In this document: positions 46,691 to 58,732 of the stretch, piece after piece
Layout of the letters: every line of letters starts with the position of its first letter
How positions within the stretch are numbered: the first letter of the stretch is position 1
DNA from: Sipunculus nudus
Taxonomy: Eukaryota > Annelida > Sipuncula > Golfingiida > Sipunculidae
Assembly: GCA_026874595.1 (NCBI GenBank)
Contig: CM049316.1
Location: 744,001-808,000, forward strand
DNA length: 64,000 nt
Direction of reading: 5' to 3'
The notes under the pieces: model-generated
Told to the model about the DNA's origin: nothing
What the model saw: the letters and a program-made list of their open reading frames with translations, nothing else
Databases searched by the model: none
Program-made: the position numbers and the translations under genes

Positions 46691-47388
46691 TCTATAGATC
46701 TCTCAGTCTGTCTAGACGTCAGTCCATTAATTCTCAAAACAGCATAACTACATAAACATATTATTGGTTTCTGCCCCCCCCCCTAAGAATATGGGTTATT
46801 CTTTTTTTTCTCATGTTCATCTGCTTGTCTGTCTGTCAAGGCCTCTGTTCATCTAGTTAAGATAATTGTTAATGATCTGACCAGGATGATGTCACCAAGA
46901 CATCAATAATATAATTTCTGCCATTGATTGTGTTTTCACTTGTGCCTCTTTGTCTCTTTGTTGGCTTGTTTCTCTGTTGAACAACAACTACTGAACCAGT
47001 TTCCATACAACTTCTTGGAGGATTGGGAGAAAAAGCCAGGGAAGACCATTTTAATTGTGGAGGATTGATAGATAAGCCAAGGAAGACCCTGTAAAATATG
47101 GGTGCAGATTCAAATAAAGAGACAGATACTGTAGATTTGTTTTGCTTTAGCAGGGTTGGGGGTGACATCAACTTGGTTGACACTGGGTGTCCATTCAGAA
47201 ACAACAGATAAACAGTGTGTGTCCAGCTCCCAGCTCAATGACCTGTGACTCCCTGCTGACCAGATAACTGTGTATAAATGGATTATAATGAAATAACACC
47301 ATCATGGCTCGATAACTACAGACCATCACATTGCTCAGGGCTGACCATGTGACCTCCGCAGTTTAATCCGGCGGATTTAATCTGTGAT
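46691..47388. other. No gene recognised
   Basis: Holds a C run (46776-46786) and GTCT microsatellite bits. An open frame on the minus strand (46869-47204) shows no domain and I do not call it. Confidence 0.5.
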
Positions 47389-47456
47389 GTATAAAAAGCC
47401 AGAGCTCCAGGTAATAAGGCTACTGTTAATGAGGCTGTAGCTGTGAGTACAGGTAG
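47389..47456 (+). promoter_or_regulatory. Candidate TATA promoter with short first exon
   Basis: TATAAAAAG at 47390-47398 is followed about 55 bases later by a donor-like 'gtacag|gtaggtgtg' (near 47452). About 20 bases upstream is the inverted pair TAATCC-ggc-GGATTTA (47363-47379), which resembles paired Otx/Pitx-type TAATCC sites. The surrounding sequence is free of HL repeats. A downstream coding exon was not identified, so this is a suggestion only; it might serve the SLC52A gene 11 kb downstream or another gene. Confidence 0.25.
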
Positions 47457-47939
47457 GTGTGTCCTCAACTTGATCAAGGTTTCCAAGTCTGCTCAGGTCA
47501 GAAGTGTATGCTCCCTGGGTGTTCTAGACATGCTGATAGGTAAAGTACCAATGTATCCTTTACTTCGATTAAGTTCACAGGCCATCAGCAAGAGATTTCA
47601 GTGACACTATTTTTGTCATTTAACTGACTGTCATATTTATATCAAGAAAATAACTTTTAAAGAAATTTCTCAATTTCACAACCTATTTATTGGCCTATAA
47701 TTATTATATTAAGTGTTATCTTTTGTTTTAGGGAGTATTTGTTAGTGTTTAGGGTGAGAATCTTTGACCTTCTGTCTTAAATTCCTTGTCTATGCACAGT
47801 GGTCAAACAATACTTAGATAATGATGTTAGTCAGTCAGATGAACTTACTGGCAGCAGTAGCTTTAATTTACCTTTATGTTTCACTTTTGCACCATTATCA
47901 CTTAGTCATTTTTTTTCATTTCTCAATTTACACTCAGGA
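47457..47939. other. No feature recognised
   Basis: AT-rich, no coding or repeat signal identified. Confidence 0.45.
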
Positions 47940-48503
47940 GGGTGTCATCATTCCTGAAGACTGGTGGTGCCACCTGTATTTTTAACTTAACTGACCATAG
48001 TTCATCTGAGCTTGAGGAATCGCCCTTTGTCCATTGTCCATCTGTATATCCTTATGTCTGTCCGTTAAGAAAGCATAAATGGTAACCAGTTGAACTAAAA
48101 ACCTTTTTAACTGTACATCATGGTAAATCTCCTTGCATTAAAAAACTATGTCACTGTGACATATATTTTGTGAAAAAGGTAAGTTTTTTTTAACAATGTA
48201 AGACTTGTGTTAGTGTTCTGGGCAGCAAAACAAAAAGGTATGCATTCAACCCTAAAATTAAAACATTGTGCATCAACAGCACGTATTACATTGTAACCAT
48301 GCAAAAAATGAAGAAATTCAGGACTGTTTCGGACACAGCTGCAAAATTTTAACTTTTTCAGTTAATGATGTATATTTTCATACATGTGATAAAATATCTT
48401 GGTTATGATTACATGGATCTTTCTAAAATTCTGCAAGCTTATTGATCATGGATGGCCCTTTCAGCTAAGGAAGACTGGTGGTGCCACCTGTATTTTCCTT
48501 ATT
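47940..48503 (+). repeat. HL1-like variant units with degenerate head
   Basis: 'gaagactggtggtgccacct' is followed by a degenerate head 'aacttaactgaccatagttc' and 'gtccattgtccatctg'. The unit then has 'cattgtgcatcaacagcacg' and 'aacattgtaaccatgc'-type phrases, which recur at 50390-50640 on the other side of HL2 copy 3. Confidence 0.6.
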
Positions 48504-50142
48504 GTATCCTCCAAAGCGAATTTTTGCAGATACTATGTATTTGACCGGGTTCTGCCATAGGCGCAGGGTTTGTTTCCGGAGAACTCCTCTGAGACTACTT
48601 GACAGATTTTTCTGAAATTTACACCAATTATCTGGTCACATGTGAACTGGTGCTTTACCAATTTAGGTTGACCTCTGACCTTTCCTCTCTGCCCAGTGTC
48701 CATTTGTGCGTCTGTTTCCATACATAAACCCACATATCTCGGGAACCGTTTGACCAATCAGGAAAAAATTTTGTACAAATGTAGCCCTTGGATAGCTTTA
48801 TAATATACACAAAAAATGGCGGCGCCCATTGTAACCATGTTTGCACAGTGTCCATCTGTTCATCTGTTTTGGGTTAAAATCACTAATATCTCTGCAGTGG
48901 TTTGACTAATTCACCTGAAATTCGGCATGCGTATACATCCTGGATAGCTTTCTTGATTTTATGACAGGTGGCACCAACCACATTCACGTTCATGGTGCAG
49001 ACACCCAAGCTCATATCTCGGGAGCCGTTTGTATGTGTGTAGATCTCACATAGCTCTTTATCATACGCAAAACTGGTGGCGCCACCTGCAACCATATTTG
49101 CACAGGGTCCGTCTGTTTTTCTGCCATGGGATAATTTCACTCATATCTCGACAGTGGTTTGACATATCTGCCTAAAGTTTTGCAGTTTTATACATCCTGG
49201 ACAGCTTTCTTGATTTTATGACAGGTGGCGCCACCTACATTCTAGTTTGCGCTGCAGACATCCAAACTCATATCTTGGGAACCGTATGACTGATTGGGCC
49301 ACAATTTTGCATGTGTATGGATCACACATAGCTTTTTATCATAAACAAAACTGGAGGGGCCAACTGCAACCATTTTTGCACAGCGTACGTCTGTTTGTCT
49401 GCCGTGGGCTAAAATCTCTCAAATCTCTGTAGTGGTTTGACAGAGCTGCCTAAAATTTCGCAGGTTTATACATCCTGGACAGCTTTCTTGATTTTATGAC
49501 AGCTTGCGCCACCTACATTCTAGTTTATGCTGCAGACATCAAAGCTCATATCTCGGGAACCGTTTGACCTATTGGGCCAAAATTTTGGATGTGTATAGAT
49601 CTCACACCTGCAACCATATTTGCACAGCGTCTGTCTGTTTGTCTGCGGTGGGCTAAAATCACTCTTATCTCTGTAGTGGTTTGTCTTATCTGCCTAAAAA
49701 TTTTGCGTGTTTATACATCTTTGATAGCTTTCTTGATTTTTTTGGCAGGTGGCGCCACCTACATTTATGTTGATGCTGCAGACATTCAGGCTTATATCTC
49801 TGGTTGGACATATCCCACTGAAATTTTGCATGTGTATAGATCTCACATAGCTCGTAATAATACACAAAATTAGTGGCGCAGTCTGCTGTGGGATAAAATT
49901 ACTCATATACATGTAGTGGTTTGACTTTCCTGCCTATTATTTTGCATATGTATACAACTTGGACAGCTTTCTGGATTTGTGGTAGGTCGCGCAACATACA
50001 CACACATTTCAGCTAAAGACATCCATGCTAATATGCAACACACTTCACTCTTTTTCCCCTTGCCACTCAATCCATGCCTCACTTCACCTGTTCCACTCTG
50101 ATTTTGGCAGAAACACGTAGTCCCTTGTCGACAACCCGTATT
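48504..50142 (+). mobile_element. HL2 element, copy 3 (complete, expanded)
   Basis: Head GTATCCTCCAAAGCG with TTTTTGCAGATAC at 48504, diverged from the other two copies. Five units of about 250-280 bp ('actcatatctcgacagtgg' at 49140 and neighbours), with GGTGGCGCCACC at 49075, 49224 and 49748. The tail is GGCAGAAACACGTAGTC with cttgtCGACAACCCGTATT at 50142. Compared with the three units in copies 1 and 2, this shows unit-number variation within the family. Confidence 0.75.
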
Positions 50143-50645
50143 CTATTTTTTTAAGCAAATCTTTATAGAATTTTTTGTACTCCAATATTAAGGCTGGCCA
50201 GGTGTTAACAAGGCACAAATGCTTGACTTAGAAACTTCTACCTTTATATTCAGATAGGTCCCTGGATTCTCAATCTCCTTGCATTCCAAAAAGTAGGTCA
50301 CTGTGACATATTTTGTGAGTAATGAGTGTTTTTGTGTTTTTAGCACTTAGAAAATCAGTAGTGTTCTGGGATGCAAAACAAAATCTTTGCACTCAACACT
50401 GACACTTAAACATTGTGCATCAACAGCACATATAACATTGTAACCATGCAAAGAATCAGGAAAATTGGCCCAGCCAGTTCTTCTAATTGCAAAATATTAA
50501 CATTTTCAGCTGTTGATGTATGAAATTCATACTTTAGATTATATCTCAGAAATAATTGCATAGATCTTTTAAAATTTGGCAGCGTGAGTTATTTATAATG
50601 GACAGCCCTTTCAGCTGTGGAAGACTTGTGGTGGCATCTACATTT
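50143..50645 (+). repeat. HL1-like variant unit, continuation
   Basis: Matches 48220-48490 ('cattgtgcatcaacagcaca', 'aacattgtaaccatgcaaag') and ends 'gacttgtggtggcatctaca'. It continues the family that HL2 copy 3 interrupts. Confidence 0.6.
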
Positions 50646-52014
50646 TTAGCGAACCTATGAGCTTATGCGATGGTGTGGCGTCGTCCAGCATCCATCGTCC
50701 GTTGTCTGTACGTTAACCTATACTATCTTGTAAACGGCAAGAGTTAGCATCACAAAATTTTATGCAAAATATTTGTCATCTAAAAAATTCTTCCGGATTT
50801 TTTGGCTAAGTGCATTTTCTTAGATTTTATAGCGAAAAAGCTAAAAAAGCTTTAAAAAACTTCTTCTCTGAAACTGTTAAGCCAAATTGTCCAATATTTT
50901 ACAGAAATGATTCCTGGAACAATCTCTCTTAAGTTTGTTTGAATGGTTTAAGTTCAGTGATTTTTGGCCAAGTTACAGTAAGGTGAACTTAGTCATCTGT
51001 CCAAAAAAGCATACTAAAATGACAATCTCAGAAATGGCTGGAGCTATCATCACCAAATTTTATGACAATGTTGGTCACATAGGTCATATCTGAAATTGAG
51101 GTATTGGTGGCGCCACCTGCATCGGCCTTTCTTGTACGGGGTCATCAGTGCCTGTAACACACTGAGGGCTACAAAAAACTTCTTCTCTGAAACCATGTGG
51201 CCAAATTGTTTAATATCGCACAGAAATGATCTTAGGGTAGTGCTTTCTGAAGTTTGTTCAAATGGTCTCAGTTCAGTGACTTTTGGCTGAGTTATGGGAA
51301 GCTGAATTTAGTCATATGCCATAACAGCCCATTTTAGCTCAGTGGCTACAAAGAACTTCTTCTCAAAAACCACTGGGCCAAATTCTTAAATCTCACACAT
51401 AAATTATTCTTAGATGTTGATAATTCAAGTTTGTTCAAATGGTTTTTGTTCAGTGATTTGTGGCTGAGTTATGGGAAGCTTAACTTAGCCATTTTGCTGT
51501 ATTTTCCCATATGAGTTATAAACCTGCAAAACGTTTTTTGACTGACGCCACTGAGGCTAATTTGTTTAATATTTTACAGGAATAATCCCCTGAATAATTC
51601 TTATATTAATTGTCTTTTATGGTTCAAAAGAATGAATTTTGGCTGAATTATAAAGATTTAATTGAGTCATTTTACCATATATGTTAGCTGTGTGAAGCAG
51701 ATACATCTAGCCTGGCACCAGTTTATCAGCATCCATTACATCATGCCTCTAGACATTTAGATTTCAGGTTATCTATGGTTAATATTGACAATAATGTTTT
51801 TATAAGCTTTTAAAAAATGTAGATTAATGATTTTAGATATTCCTCATGCCAGGCAATGTTTACAATCACAGGTATACAGTTCTCTTTGGGTATATTAAGA
51901 CAGCTGTACTATGATTATAATTAATTGGTATCCATACTCAACTTAATTCAAGATTTGCCATCAGTGAGATGTATTGTATTATAATTTTGCATTCAGTATG
52001 CATCTGTAGTAATT
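50646..52014 (+). repeat. Family D repeat, copy 2
   Basis: Head 'agcgaacctatgagcttatg' near 50650, then 'cgtcgtccagcatccatcgt'. Internal units repeat 'aaacttcttctctgaaac' and 'aagtttgttcaaatggt' several times, and GGTGGCGCCACC occurs at 51106. The 3' end is not defined; the next D head follows directly. Confidence 0.65.
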
Positions 52015-53520
52015 TTTAGCGAACCTGTGAGCTAATGCTATGGTTTTGCATTGTCTGTCGTCCTTGTCAACCCATACTATTTCGAAAACAACTGGAGCTA
52101 GTATCATGAAATTTAATGCAAAAAATTAGCCATCTGAAAAACTCTGCACTTTCTTAGATTTTATAGAGAAAAAGCTACAAAAAAACCTTTAAAAATCTTC
52201 TCCTCCAAAACAGTCAAGCCAAATTGTTCAATATTTCACAGAAATAATCTTTTGTACCATCTCTCTCAAGTTTGTTCGAATGGTTCAAGTTCGGTGAATT
52301 TTGGCCGAGTTACAGGAAGTTAAACATAGCTAACTGTCCAAAAAAGCCTACTAAAATGACAATCTCAGAAACGGCCTGAGCTATCATCACCAAATTTTAT
52401 GCCAGTGTTGGTCACATGAGTCATATATGAAATTCAGGTATTGATGGCGCCACCTGCATTGACCTTTTTTTGTATGGGGGTCATTGGTCATCTGTACATT
52501 AACCCATATTTTCTCAGGAATAGCAGGAGCTACCATCCCTTGATTTTATGCAATAATCTGTCACTTATCAAATGTTGTGGGACTCAGCTTATTTTTTTGC
52601 TATCTGCATTTACTTAGATTTTATAGGGAAAAAGCTGAAAAACCTTTAAAGTCTTCTTCTTGTAAACAGTCCAGCCAAATTGTTCAATATTTTACCAAAA
52701 TGATCCCAGGGGCTAGCCCTCTCAAGTTTGTTCAAATGGTTTGCATTTGATGAATTTTATTAGTGTTACACGAATTTGAACAGTCATTTGGCCAAATAAG
52801 CATACTGACATAGTAATCTCAGAAATGACAGAAGCTAGCATTACCAAGTATTGTGCAAATGTTGGTCACATGACTCATATTTGAAGTTGCAGATTTTGAG
52901 GTGCCACCTACATTAACCTACGTTAACCTCATAATTTTAGCCTCTTTCAGCTTAAAATGTTTATGATGAAACTGTCAAGTTTAATCGTTCAATTTTTCAA
53001 AAGAATTATCCTAGGACATGGTTCCTTCAGTCATATCAGAAATCTTAAGTTGGTCAAGATTATGGCCATTATTATGTCTATTTCAAACTGAGGACCGCAA
53101 AACTGTTCTTCTACAAAATTGTTTCAATTATAACTTCTGTAACATTGCAAAAATTATTCTTAGGTGGCCTTTTTTTTCAAATTTAACTGAATGATTTTTG
53201 GCAGAATTATTGGACCTTTAACATTGAAAGAACTGCATCCTTTGTTATTTTAGATATTTTGATAAAAATTTTATGAATATGTCAGCTTGAAGAAAAAAAA
53301 GCATTTTAGCCAAAGTCTTTCATTATGTGTAAACAGATTTACCAACAGGCCAAGATTGTGTTTGTATCTTTAAATAGGTTGAGAAACTGCCAACTGTTTC
53401 AGATTTGGCAACAGATCAAGAGTTCATTCAGTTTACTCAGTCTAGCCAGGTGCAGGTCATGAGATCACTTAGTGCAGTAGCCTGAGCCAGCTAGCAAATT
53501 TGTCACAGTTCACTCGGGGA
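52015..53520 (+). repeat. Family D repeat, copy 3
   Basis: Head 'agcgaacctgtgagctaatg' at about 52019, collinear with 24430-25818 through 'gatggcgccacctgcattg' and 'gtgtaaacagatttaccaac'. Continues to about 53440 ('tactcagtctagccaggtg'), where a boundary may lie. Confidence 0.65.
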
Positions 53521-54074
53521 CAAGTGCCTTTCTCACCTAAGCCTGGTCAGCCCCATGCATCAGACCAAAGGTAAGTTTGATGTATTGGCCTGATATTTTG
53601 ACCTGTCTATGTGTCTTTGATGGCTTTCTCGTTCACAAGACAGGTGTCGCCACCTTCAATGACTTTTGCACAGTGTATGTGCCTGCTTATTTCTACAGAG
53701 GAATTTGATATATCAGCCTGAAATTGGGCATATGTATATCTCTCTGATAGCTTCGTTGTATACAAGACTGGTGGTGCCAGCTACAATCATTTTTGTGTAG
53801 TGTGCACCCATGCCAGGATTTCAGCAGTGATGTTTGTGTAATTGTTTCTTATTCAAAATGTTTAGTACTTGCATTGTTCATATACATGAGAAGTAATGGT
53901 CCAGCATTGAAGCATTATACCTGGTGTATTTCCCAATGCACAGGTTCGCACTAGGCCTGAAGGCCTTGTCCTTATTTTTACACATTTCTTTATTATATTT
54001 TGTGTACTCAAAATTCACAGCTGGCCAGCTGTTATCAAGGCACAAATCGTAACTGCTTGATGTAGAAACCTTTT
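53521..54074 (+). repeat. Divergent HL2-like units
   Basis: 'caggtgtcgccaccttcaat', 'gactggtggtgccagctaca' and phrases of the type 'tatcagcctgaaattgggca' match the HL2 unit plan. No HL2 ends are seen. Confidence 0.5.
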
Positions 54075-55262
54075 AGCTCAGCTGACTTTATATAAGTCAT
54101 CTGAGCTACAGTCATGGTCCTCTGTCCATCGTCCGTCCGTCTGGCCATCCGGCCAGCCGTTAACAGGGCACGTTTTGAAACCAATGGGTCTACAAATCCA
54201 AAATTTTGCATACAGTTAGATCTCCTACCATGCCGAAAAATTGGGTCATTTGGACTTTGTTCCTTTGAGATATTAAGGAAAAACCTCTGTTTTCCATTAA
54301 AGATCCATTATTACACTTCAAGACTGCCAAATATCAAAACCACTGATCTGTCTTTTGACAATATTCAGTATGCATATTCTTCCATACATTTCCTATGTAC
54401 ATACGAAAAATTAGGTATTGCGTAATTTTTTTTTAGTTATGGGTCCTCACATTTACCACCTTGTAAAGAATTAGGAAATATATGTACTCACTTAACATAA
54501 GAATTGCTGAATCTAAAGGCTTTTTTTCATGGATATAACTTCATTTAATCAAGATTCAATTGTATACCAAAAATTAGATCTGAATATTACAAATTTTATA
54601 AGTTATTCACATATATATAAAATCAGTACCTCAAATTTTGCCCAACTTTGGCCATGACACATTTCTTCCCTATAAGAAATGTTGATTTAATTTTCCTATT
54701 ATGTACACATAAGGATTTCAGCTTCCAATTTTATAAAATTTGAAACAAATTGACCAAAAACTGTAGCTTTTATGAAAGTTTTTATCTCGTCACACCTAGG
54801 CTATACCGAAACCCTTCTATATGTCCTCTTGTTGACCTTTCAGGCCAATTATGCATACTCTGCAGACATCCAGATCTTGGGTGGCTTCACCTGGATCTAA
54901 CTGTCCAAGCCCTCCTCCTATTGTAGTTGTTTTGGCCAAAAACATAACAATAAACAATAATTTAACAAAAATTTATTGGTTTATAATAACAACTTTAATA
55001 AAAATTAATGGAAAAGGAATTTTATAGTTGATGAGTAACAGGGAATAACCTTGCAATTACTGATGTTTTATGGATCTTCCATGGATGGCTGAAAATGATT
55101 CCAAATGACATCATGCAGTCACCATTGGGTATTTTTCATTTCAATCATAAAAATGAAATATAAATTTTTAAATAAAATTGTTTACCATTAGGGATTATAT
55201 GAAGCAAATTAATGATAGACAAGGATGCAGTTGATTATATTAAATTAATCTAAATTTCCAGG
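54075..55262 (+). mobile_element. HL1b element, 3' end replaced by LINE sequence
   Basis: Head AGCTCAGCTGACTTTATATA with AGTCATCTGAGCT at 54075 and a full HL1b body collinear with 18093-19990 ('aagactgccaaatatcaaaa', 'tttggccatgacacat', 'agacaaggatgcagttgat'). The match stops near 55260 ('taatctaaatttcc'), where a minus-strand LINE begins. No tail is found. Confidence 0.72.
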
Positions 55263-57020
55263 TCTTTTCCAGGTGTTTAATTTGTCGGTTTATATAAATT
55301 AGCTAAACTTATTACTTTATTAGTATTTTCCCCAATATACCTTCCACTTATAAATCCTGTATGGTCTTCATGTACGAGATCTAGAATTATTTTCTTTATT
55401 CTATTTGCTATACATTTTGCTATTATCTCACAGTTAAGCAGAGTCAAGGGCCTCCAGTTTTTAAATAGATGAGAATTCTTATTTTTCTTCGGAAGTAGGC
55501 TTATTATTCCTTGTCTCTGTGTTAATGGCAAAGAGCCTATTTTAAAGCTGTAATTAATACTTTCTATAAAGTATTTTTTTTAATTATTGCCAAAAAAATT
55601 TATAAAATTCAATTTGAACGCTATTGCTTCCTGGGGACTTCCCATTTTTAAAAGACTTAAGACTTTCTAAAATTTCCTGTTCAGTTAGTTCTGCAGACCT
55701 TGATTATATCGTTGGATATTATAATTTAATAAAAAAATTCTCAAATTTATTAGTACATGTACTTGATTTGGAATTGTACATTTCCTGAAAAAAAAAACAT
55801 TTTTTCTGCTTTTAGTATATCAAAGGGATCCTCAATTACATTACCATTAACATTCAATTTTGTTACAATCTTTTTATTATAATTTCTTTTTTCCAAATTT
55901 AGAAAATATTTGGTTGACTTCTCTCCTTCTTCATACCATCTAGCTTTACTTCTTATAATTGCTCCTTTAGTTTTCTCCTCTAAGATTTATACATATTAGT
56001 TTCTATTTCTTTAATTTTATTTCAATTCATATCTATGTTTGCATCTAAATTATCTTTTAATTTATTTAATTGTTCTTCTAATTTAGCAAGTTCTGTTTTA
56101 GATTTTTTTGTTTTATACAACTGTGCTCTATACATGTTTTTCTTATGGCCATTTTAATACTGTCCCATAATAAACCAGGATTTGCCCCTTATTTTCTTCT
56201 ACTGTTGTATTAATACACCGCTTTTTTTTCCCCACACGCTTCATCATCCAAAAGTGATAGATTACGCTTCCAGAAGCCTCGGCCTCTTTTAGCTTGAGTT
56301 GTCATGATTGATATATCTATAGCAGAATGGTCGGATATATATCCTGTTAACATTTTTGCACTATTTATTTTTGTAATATATCCCCTAGTAATTAAAAAAT
56401 AACCTTTTCTGCTTCCCATATATTTTGGGTTTTGTCTTGACCAAGTATACTGTTTTTATTTACATTAAAATGTCTCCAAATATCAATTAAGTCCAATTCT
56501 TCTATTAATTCATTTTCTAATATATTAGTTTTAAAAATTCCAGATTTTCCAGTTTGAGTTTTATCAAATTTTGGATTTTAAATTTTATTCCAATCTCCTC
56601 CTATTATGTTACTTTCATTTTCACTATTTTTAGTTTTTCAAAAAGATTGGAAAAAATGTTTGTTGCATTTATGTTTGGTCCATATACATTTGTCAAGTTC
56701 AATTTTAGTTCACCTGGCGTGATATTTAAGATAATAATTCTTCCTTCATCATCTTTATATACACTATTTATTGTATGTCTCACATTATTCTTTATGGCAA
56801 CACCTCTTGAACTGGATGTACCATGGTTAAATATAATGGTGAACCCCCATTCTGCTTTCCATTGTTGCTCAGTTATTTTAGTGCTATATGTTTCCTGTAG
56901 AAATATTATTCCATGTTTCTTTTGTTGTAACCAATAGAAGAGCTGTCTGTGCTTTGAAAAATCATTTATACCTCTAACATTAAGAGATAAAATATCAATG
57001 TCGTTCATAAATGTCTTCAT
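55263..57020 (-). pseudogene. Tx1/L1-like LINE ORF2 relic (endonuclease plus part of RT)
   Basis: Reading from 57020 downward: an APE-type endonuclease with DILSLNVRGIN and IIFLQETY (catalytic Asn and Glu), ITPGELKLNLTNVYGPN, then after shifts LIDIWRHFNVNKNS, GYISDHSAIDI (the SDH motif) and RGRGFWKRNLSLLDD. The reverse transcriptase N-terminal part follows, with NGKSPGSNSVQIEFYKFF-like codons and QGIISLLPKKNK, NWRPLTLLNCEIIAKCIANR, HTGFISGRYIGENTNK. It stops at about 55277, before the YxDD box. Many frameshifts. LINEs usually lose the 5' end; here the 3' end is missing, which points to later deletion or recombination. Confidence 0.82.
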
Positions 57021-57364
57021 ATAATAATGGTATGCAATTTGAAAAATGAAGTTTAATTATGTTTGCATAAATTTTAAATTTACGTGTAATTATACAGTCA
57101 ACACCATATATGTGTTGATGTTTGATAGCTGCTTATTTTAAAATTATGAATATATAATACTGAAGTCTTGTAATTATGTGTTGAAAATAGTATTAGTAAT
57201 AGTAATATAAATAACCATTGACATTGCTAACTTGTATGTTGCTCTTCACTGGTACTTGATATTGGTAGGTCAAAATCAATCTTTTGGCTTGTATACAAGG
57301 AAATAACAATGACATAATATACATTGAAACAGAAAAAAGAGTCTATATAAAACACAAATACAAA
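57021..57364. other. AT-rich spacer
   Basis: No feature recognised between the LINE ORF2 start and the CpG-rich patch. Confidence 0.45.
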
Positions 57365-57650
57365 CGTCCCCGGTGCAGTGCGGCTGACGCTCTCTCCGGA
57401 AGCTCACGCATGCTAGTTGCTGTCTCAAGGTTGTTATATTACAGCACGATTAGTCTCAGTCACATCTGATGATTTATGGGTAAGCGTGTCAAGTTCGACT
57501 AAAACGCCCTTTGTTGTCAGGATGTGAAAATTTGTGGCGGGAAGATTGACGGCCCCGTGACTGACGTGTTTTCAAGTACCGTTACACTGTTGACCGGTTA
57601 TGTAACATGTCACGTGTGTTATCGCGTTAATTAGCCTTCCCTGATACATG
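57365..57650 (+). promoter_or_regulatory. CpG-rich patch, candidate promoter of the SLC52A gene
   Basis: About 18 CpG dinucleotides in 290 bases, including 'gtccccggtgcagtgcggct' and 'ggcgggaagattgacggcc', against a strongly CpG-poor background. CACGTG (E-box) at about 57611 and CAATGGCGGA (YY1-like) at 57660 lie in or beside it. It sits 1.1 kb upstream of the internal acceptor of the SLC52A coding exon. No TATA is seen. It could instead be regulatory sequence of the adjacent LINE. Confidence 0.35.
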
Positions 57651-57796
57651 TTTCAACAGTCAATGGCGGAGATTATATTTCCACATCAACCATTGTTGAT
57701 TTCGCAGGTTTCTGTCTATGAATACTTGACCGTGCCAAAAATGGACCTTTGAATCTTTGCCTTTTGATTCAACTTGTAGTCTTTTGCAGTTAGATC

Positions 57797-58036
57797 TTAA
57801 AAGAATCTTAAGTCTGCACTTTGAATGGATTTCTTGGCCAAAAAGAGAATATTGTTTCTATCTGTCCTGCTGTGTAACCTGCATAAAATGTGTCGTGGCC
57901 GTTCACCTTTTTTACCCGCTCTGTGGACCACTTCTATTTTCTCCAAGGCCTCATGTTCTAGTATATCACCCAACAGTTTATTTTCTGCTATTATTTTAGC
58001 CACTGAAGTATATACTTTGTCTTGTTTTGTTACCAA
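57797..58036 (-). pseudogene. LINE ORF1 (RRM-type) relic
   Basis: A 79-residue frame reads EHEALEKIEVVHRAGKKGER, then PRHILCRLHSRTDRNNILFLAKK. This fits the pattern of L1/Tx1 ORF1 nucleic-acid-binding proteins (acidic helix, H-R-x-G, RP-I-V-F, DR-I-L--A-K). It lies upstream, in minus-strand order, of the ORF2 relic, so both could come from one element with a spacer of about 0.8 kb, or from two insertions. Confidence 0.55.
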
Positions 58037-58076
58037 CGATAATGCACAATATTCGAGTCAATGTGAGACCTGACCA

Positions 58077-58732
58077 TTAATATATGAGTACTAATTTATA
58101 TACATTTATATACATATCTGCTTAGTTATTAAATGAAATTCAGGTCGGTCATCAAGGTACCTAATAAGCTGACCATTGTTCTTTCTAAATCCACTCTGTT
58201 TTTGCATGTACTGATGAAGTTTAAATTTAAAAATGGTTCAAGATCTGAGGACACTGATGCCACACTTTAAACACATACAGGGGGATAGGGGACCAATTTT
58301 CTGGTTATAAGACCTTGAAGTGTTGATATGTTCATATACAGGGTAGTACTTAACAAGTTAAGAGTACTTAACAAGGGTAAGCATTTCATGAAGATATTTA
58401 CCATACTCTAATACCTGGTGAAAGTACAGTCATTTTATCTCTGTTTAATATTCCAACATTCATATATACATTTATATTTGTGTTGTAATATGCCCCAGAT
58501 GGAAACTACTGGGCTTCAGTCATTTAAGATAGGTTTATGAGATTATTGTCTTCAGGATGAAATAAAGTCACGGTTACGGTAGCTGTAATTATACCTAAAG
58601 CAGAGTCACTGAAACTGTAGCTATAAGTATACCTCTTTTTAGGAAACCATTAGGTATCATTATATCAGTGTATTCAGTTTGGATGAAATTGAAATGATTG
58701 TGCATTCAGTTTAATTATTCCTTGTATTTCAG
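58077..58732 (+). other. Probable intron or 5' flank of SLC52A
   Basis: No coding signal. It ends in a good 3' splice acceptor: 'tttaattattccttgtatttcag' pattern, with AG at 58731-58732. Confidence 0.5.

Noticed and set aside
46869-47204. 111-residue minus-strand frame
   Set aside because: No domain, low-complexity and repeat-like context; nothing supports coding.
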